64,000 bases of DNA, from the NCBI GenBank assembly GCA_028293725.1, contig JAQGOE010000205.1, forward strand, positions 22,084-86,083, given 5' to 3'. The notes under the pieces were generated by a model. The model had not been told where the DNA came from, ran no database searches, and saw nothing but the letters and a program-made list of their open reading frames with translations. The stretch comes from Gammaproteobacteria bacterium. Its GTDB lineage: Bacteria; Pseudomonadota; Gammaproteobacteria; Steroidobacterales; Steroidobacteraceae. Positions 62,477-64,000 of the stretch are shown in pieces. Made by a program: the position numbers and the translations under genes. The number at the start of each line of letters is the position of its first letter. The first letter of the stretch is position 1.

Positions 62477-63222
62477 AGTCGACGCGGAGCCTGCTGCTGT
62501 GGACGGTGTTGTTAGCCGGCACAGCGGTAGCGGCAGATAGAATTCCCCGTTTGGACGGCAAGCCGGATTTCTCCGGAATCTGGCAGACGACCAGTGCCGC
62601 CGACTTCGATCTTCAACCCCATTCGACTCGTAAGGATGCACCGCCAGGCGCGGGCATCGTTGCTGGCAACGTCATCCCCTACCTTCCCACGGCCCTCGAG
62701 CAGAAAAAGAAAAACTTCGCGGCCCGGGCGAAGGACGATCCCCGCTTGAAATGTTGGACGCTGGGTACGCCGCGCGGCATCTACTACCCCGAGCCGTTCC
62801 AGATCTTTCAACGCGGCGAGGATCTGACGGTGATATTCGAATTCGGGCATTCAGTGCGCACCATCCATACCAACGGCACCGAACACCCAACCGAAAAAGG
62901 CGAGTTCTGGCTCGGCGACTCCCGCGGCCACTGGGAAGGCGACACGCTCGTCGTCGATATCACCGACTTCGAAGACGAAACCTGGCTCGATCGCGCCGGC
63001 GACTTTCACAGCACCGACATGCACGTCATCGAGCGCTGGAAATTTCTCGATGCTAACACCATCGACTACAAGGCCACGATCGAAGACCCGCAGGTGTTCA
63101 GCCGCCCGTGGGACATCGAGGTATTCCTGTATCGGCATCGTGAGAAGGATTTCCAGCTGATCGAGAACTATTGTTTCACCCTCGACTACGACAAGTATTA
63201 CCCGATTCCGGCCGCGCAATAG
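62473..63222 (+). CDS. Exported protein of unknown function with GDSRGHWEGDTLVV motif
   Basis: 249 residues. Signal (LLLWTVLLAGTAVAA), then PRLDGKPDFSGIWQTT, PFQIFQRGEDLTVIFEFGHS, and GDSRGHWEGDTLVVDITDF. I recognise this kind of protein beside DUF6152 genes, but know no function. ATG overlaps the preceding stop (ATGA). The next gene encodes a relative with the same motif. Confidence 0.8.
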   Translation: MKSTRSLLLWTVLLAGTAVAADRIPRLDGKPDFSGIWQTTSAADFDLQPHSTRKDAPPGAGIVAGNVIPYLPTALEQKKKNFAARAKDDPRLKCWTLGTPRGIYYPEPFQIFQRGEDLTVIFEFGHSVRTIHTNGTEHPTEKGEFWLGDSRGHWEGDTLVVDITDFEDETWLDRAGDFHSTDMHVIERWKFLDANTIDYKATIEDPQVFSRPWDIEVFLYRHREKDFQLIENYCFTLDYDKYYPIPAAQ

Positions 63223-63234
63223 CAGGTTATTCCC

Positions 63235-64000
63235 ATGAGCAGCATAACCAGTCAACACGGAGCGGCGCGATCCCGGCTTGCGGCTGGAGCGTTGGTGTTA
63301 ATCCAGGCATTGGGGATGAGCCAATTTGCCAGCGCGCAGGACACGCCAGGGCAAGCGTCGGCACCGGCGCCTGCGCCACCGACTGCCGGCGCGCAAGCGA
63401 CCCCCAACATCGCCAACGCCGGCATCCGTTGGGAAAAATCCTTTCCCCCCGTTGCCGCCGGCAAATGGACCGGCCACCGCCTGGCTGACGGCCAGCCTGA
63501 TATCCAGGGCGACTGGTCGAACTCCATCGGTAATCACGACAACTTCACCGACCCCCAGGGCGGCACTCCGGGCGATCCCGTACGCAGGAAGCGACCGCTC
63601 GGCGCTCGTGCGGAGCGCGCACCGAGCCGGGTGAGCGATCCAGCCGACGGCCAGGTCCCCTTCCAGGACTGGGCTCGCGCCAAACAACAGGAGTTTGCCA
63701 CCGGCTTCTGGAATGCCACGAAGCAGGAATACGTCGAGCCCCTCGCGCGTTGCGCGCCGGCGGGGATTCCCAAGTCATTCATGTGGCACGGCTATGAAAT
63801 CCGCCAGTTCCCTGGATACTTGGTGTTCCTCTTCAACTCCGGCACCCGCATCGTTCACCTCGACGGCAAGGCGCACCTGCCCGACAACATCAAGCTCTGG
63901 AATGGCGACTCACGCGGTCACTGGGAGGGCAACACCCTGGTGGTAGAGGTCACCAACAACAACGCCAAGGCCCGCTTTGCCCGAACTGGCGAATTCGCGA
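63235..64000 (+). CDS. Paralogue of the preceding GDSRGHWEG protein, 3' end outside window
   Basis: Open from ATG 63235 to the right edge, about 255 codons. Signal peptide (LAAGALVLIQALGMSQFASA), a Pro/Ala-rich linker, LADGQPDIQGDWSNSIGN and WNGDSRGHWEGNTLVVEVT. The shared motif with 62473-63222 indicates duplication. AGG lies before the ATG. Confidence 0.78.
   Translation, partial: MSSITSQHGAARSRLAAGALVLIQALGMSQFASAQDTPGQASAPAPAPPTAGAQATPNIANAGIRWEKSFPPVAAGKWTGHRLADGQPDIQGDWSNSIGNHDNFTDPQGGTPGDPVRRKRPLGARAERAPSRVSDPADGQVPFQDWARAKQQEFATGFWNATKQEYVEPLARCAPAGIPKSFMWHGYEIRQFPGYLVFLFNSGTRIVHLDGKAHLPDNIKLWNGDSRGHWEGNTLVVEVTNNNAKARFARTGEFA

Overview
The window is GC-rich, densely packed chromosomal DNA from a Gram-negative bacterium. 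It encodes several outer-membrane factors, RND pumps, a TonB-dependent receptor and many periplasmic or lipoprotein signal peptides. Gene content (RND pumps, an hpa-like operon, a PadR/siderophore-reductase pair, a ClC exchanger, a YeiH-type exporter, DUF6152-type proteins) fits a metabolically versatile proteobacterium. My guess, by inference only, is a gammaproteobacterium of the Steroidobacter/Nevskia kind. I saw no tRNA, rRNA, CRISPR array, insertion sequence or prophage.

Layout. 1-2.6 kb: start of an RND efflux operon (outer-membrane factor, adaptor) running off the left edge. 2.8-7.7 kb: M16 peptidase, SAM methyltransferase, ferritin-like protein and a 68-residue protein. 7.7-13.4 kb: a complete tripartite RND pump (outer-membrane factor, adaptor, permease). 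13.6-15.2 kb: a two-gene ABC-2 exporter. 15.2-18.4 kb: an operon of carotenoid/stilbene oxygenase, zinc alcohol dehydrogenase and a SnoaL-like protein. 18.6-27.2 kb: an aromatic meta-cleavage locus, with an eight-gene minus-strand operon (hpaF, hpaE, DapA-like aldolase, FAH-family, hpaR, ligA-like, ligB-like, MetE-like) flanked by an SDR gene and a second FAH-family gene. 27.2-33.6 kb: a stressosome-type locus (RsbR, RsbS, RsbT, RsbX-like phosphatase fusion, two hybrid histidine kinases).

33.8-38.6 kb: carboxylesterase, cytochrome c-sorbosone dehydrogenase fusion, SMP-30-like protein, small lipoprotein. 38.7-46.3 kb: MdtD-like MFS pump, phosphoglucomutase, ketopantoate reductase, a Mo-enzyme/cytochrome b561 pair, a small periplasmic protein and a ClC exchanger. 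46.4-49.3 kb: a 25-residue hydrophobic peptide, a membrane protein and a PadR/ferric-siderophore reductase pair with a palindrome-rich control region. 49.3-54.9 kb: Gfo/Idh/MocA oxidoreductase, a substrate-binding-fold protein preceded by two tiny ORFs, an exported RidA and a TonB receptor behind a perfect 21-bp palindrome. 54.9-64 kb: diguanylate cyclase, CMD-family protein, a sigma-54 activator and its likely regulon. That regulon holds a rhodanese-like protein, a YeiH exporter, a Cys-rich small protein, a monohaem cytochrome, a DUF6152 protein and two related exported proteins, the last cut by the right edge.

Two parts look most interesting as systems. First, the stressosome locus has no sigma-B-type gene; RsbT-like ATPase modules are fused to the phosphatase and to a hybrid kinase, so output probably goes through phosphorelay. 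Second, three good -24/-12 (sigma-54) promoters lie within 1.1 kb around 60.8-61.9 kb, two of them divergent, next to a PspF-like activator that has almost no sensory domain. A third candidate is a short operon at 50.4-51.7 kb of two small peptides and a signal-less substrate-binding-fold protein.
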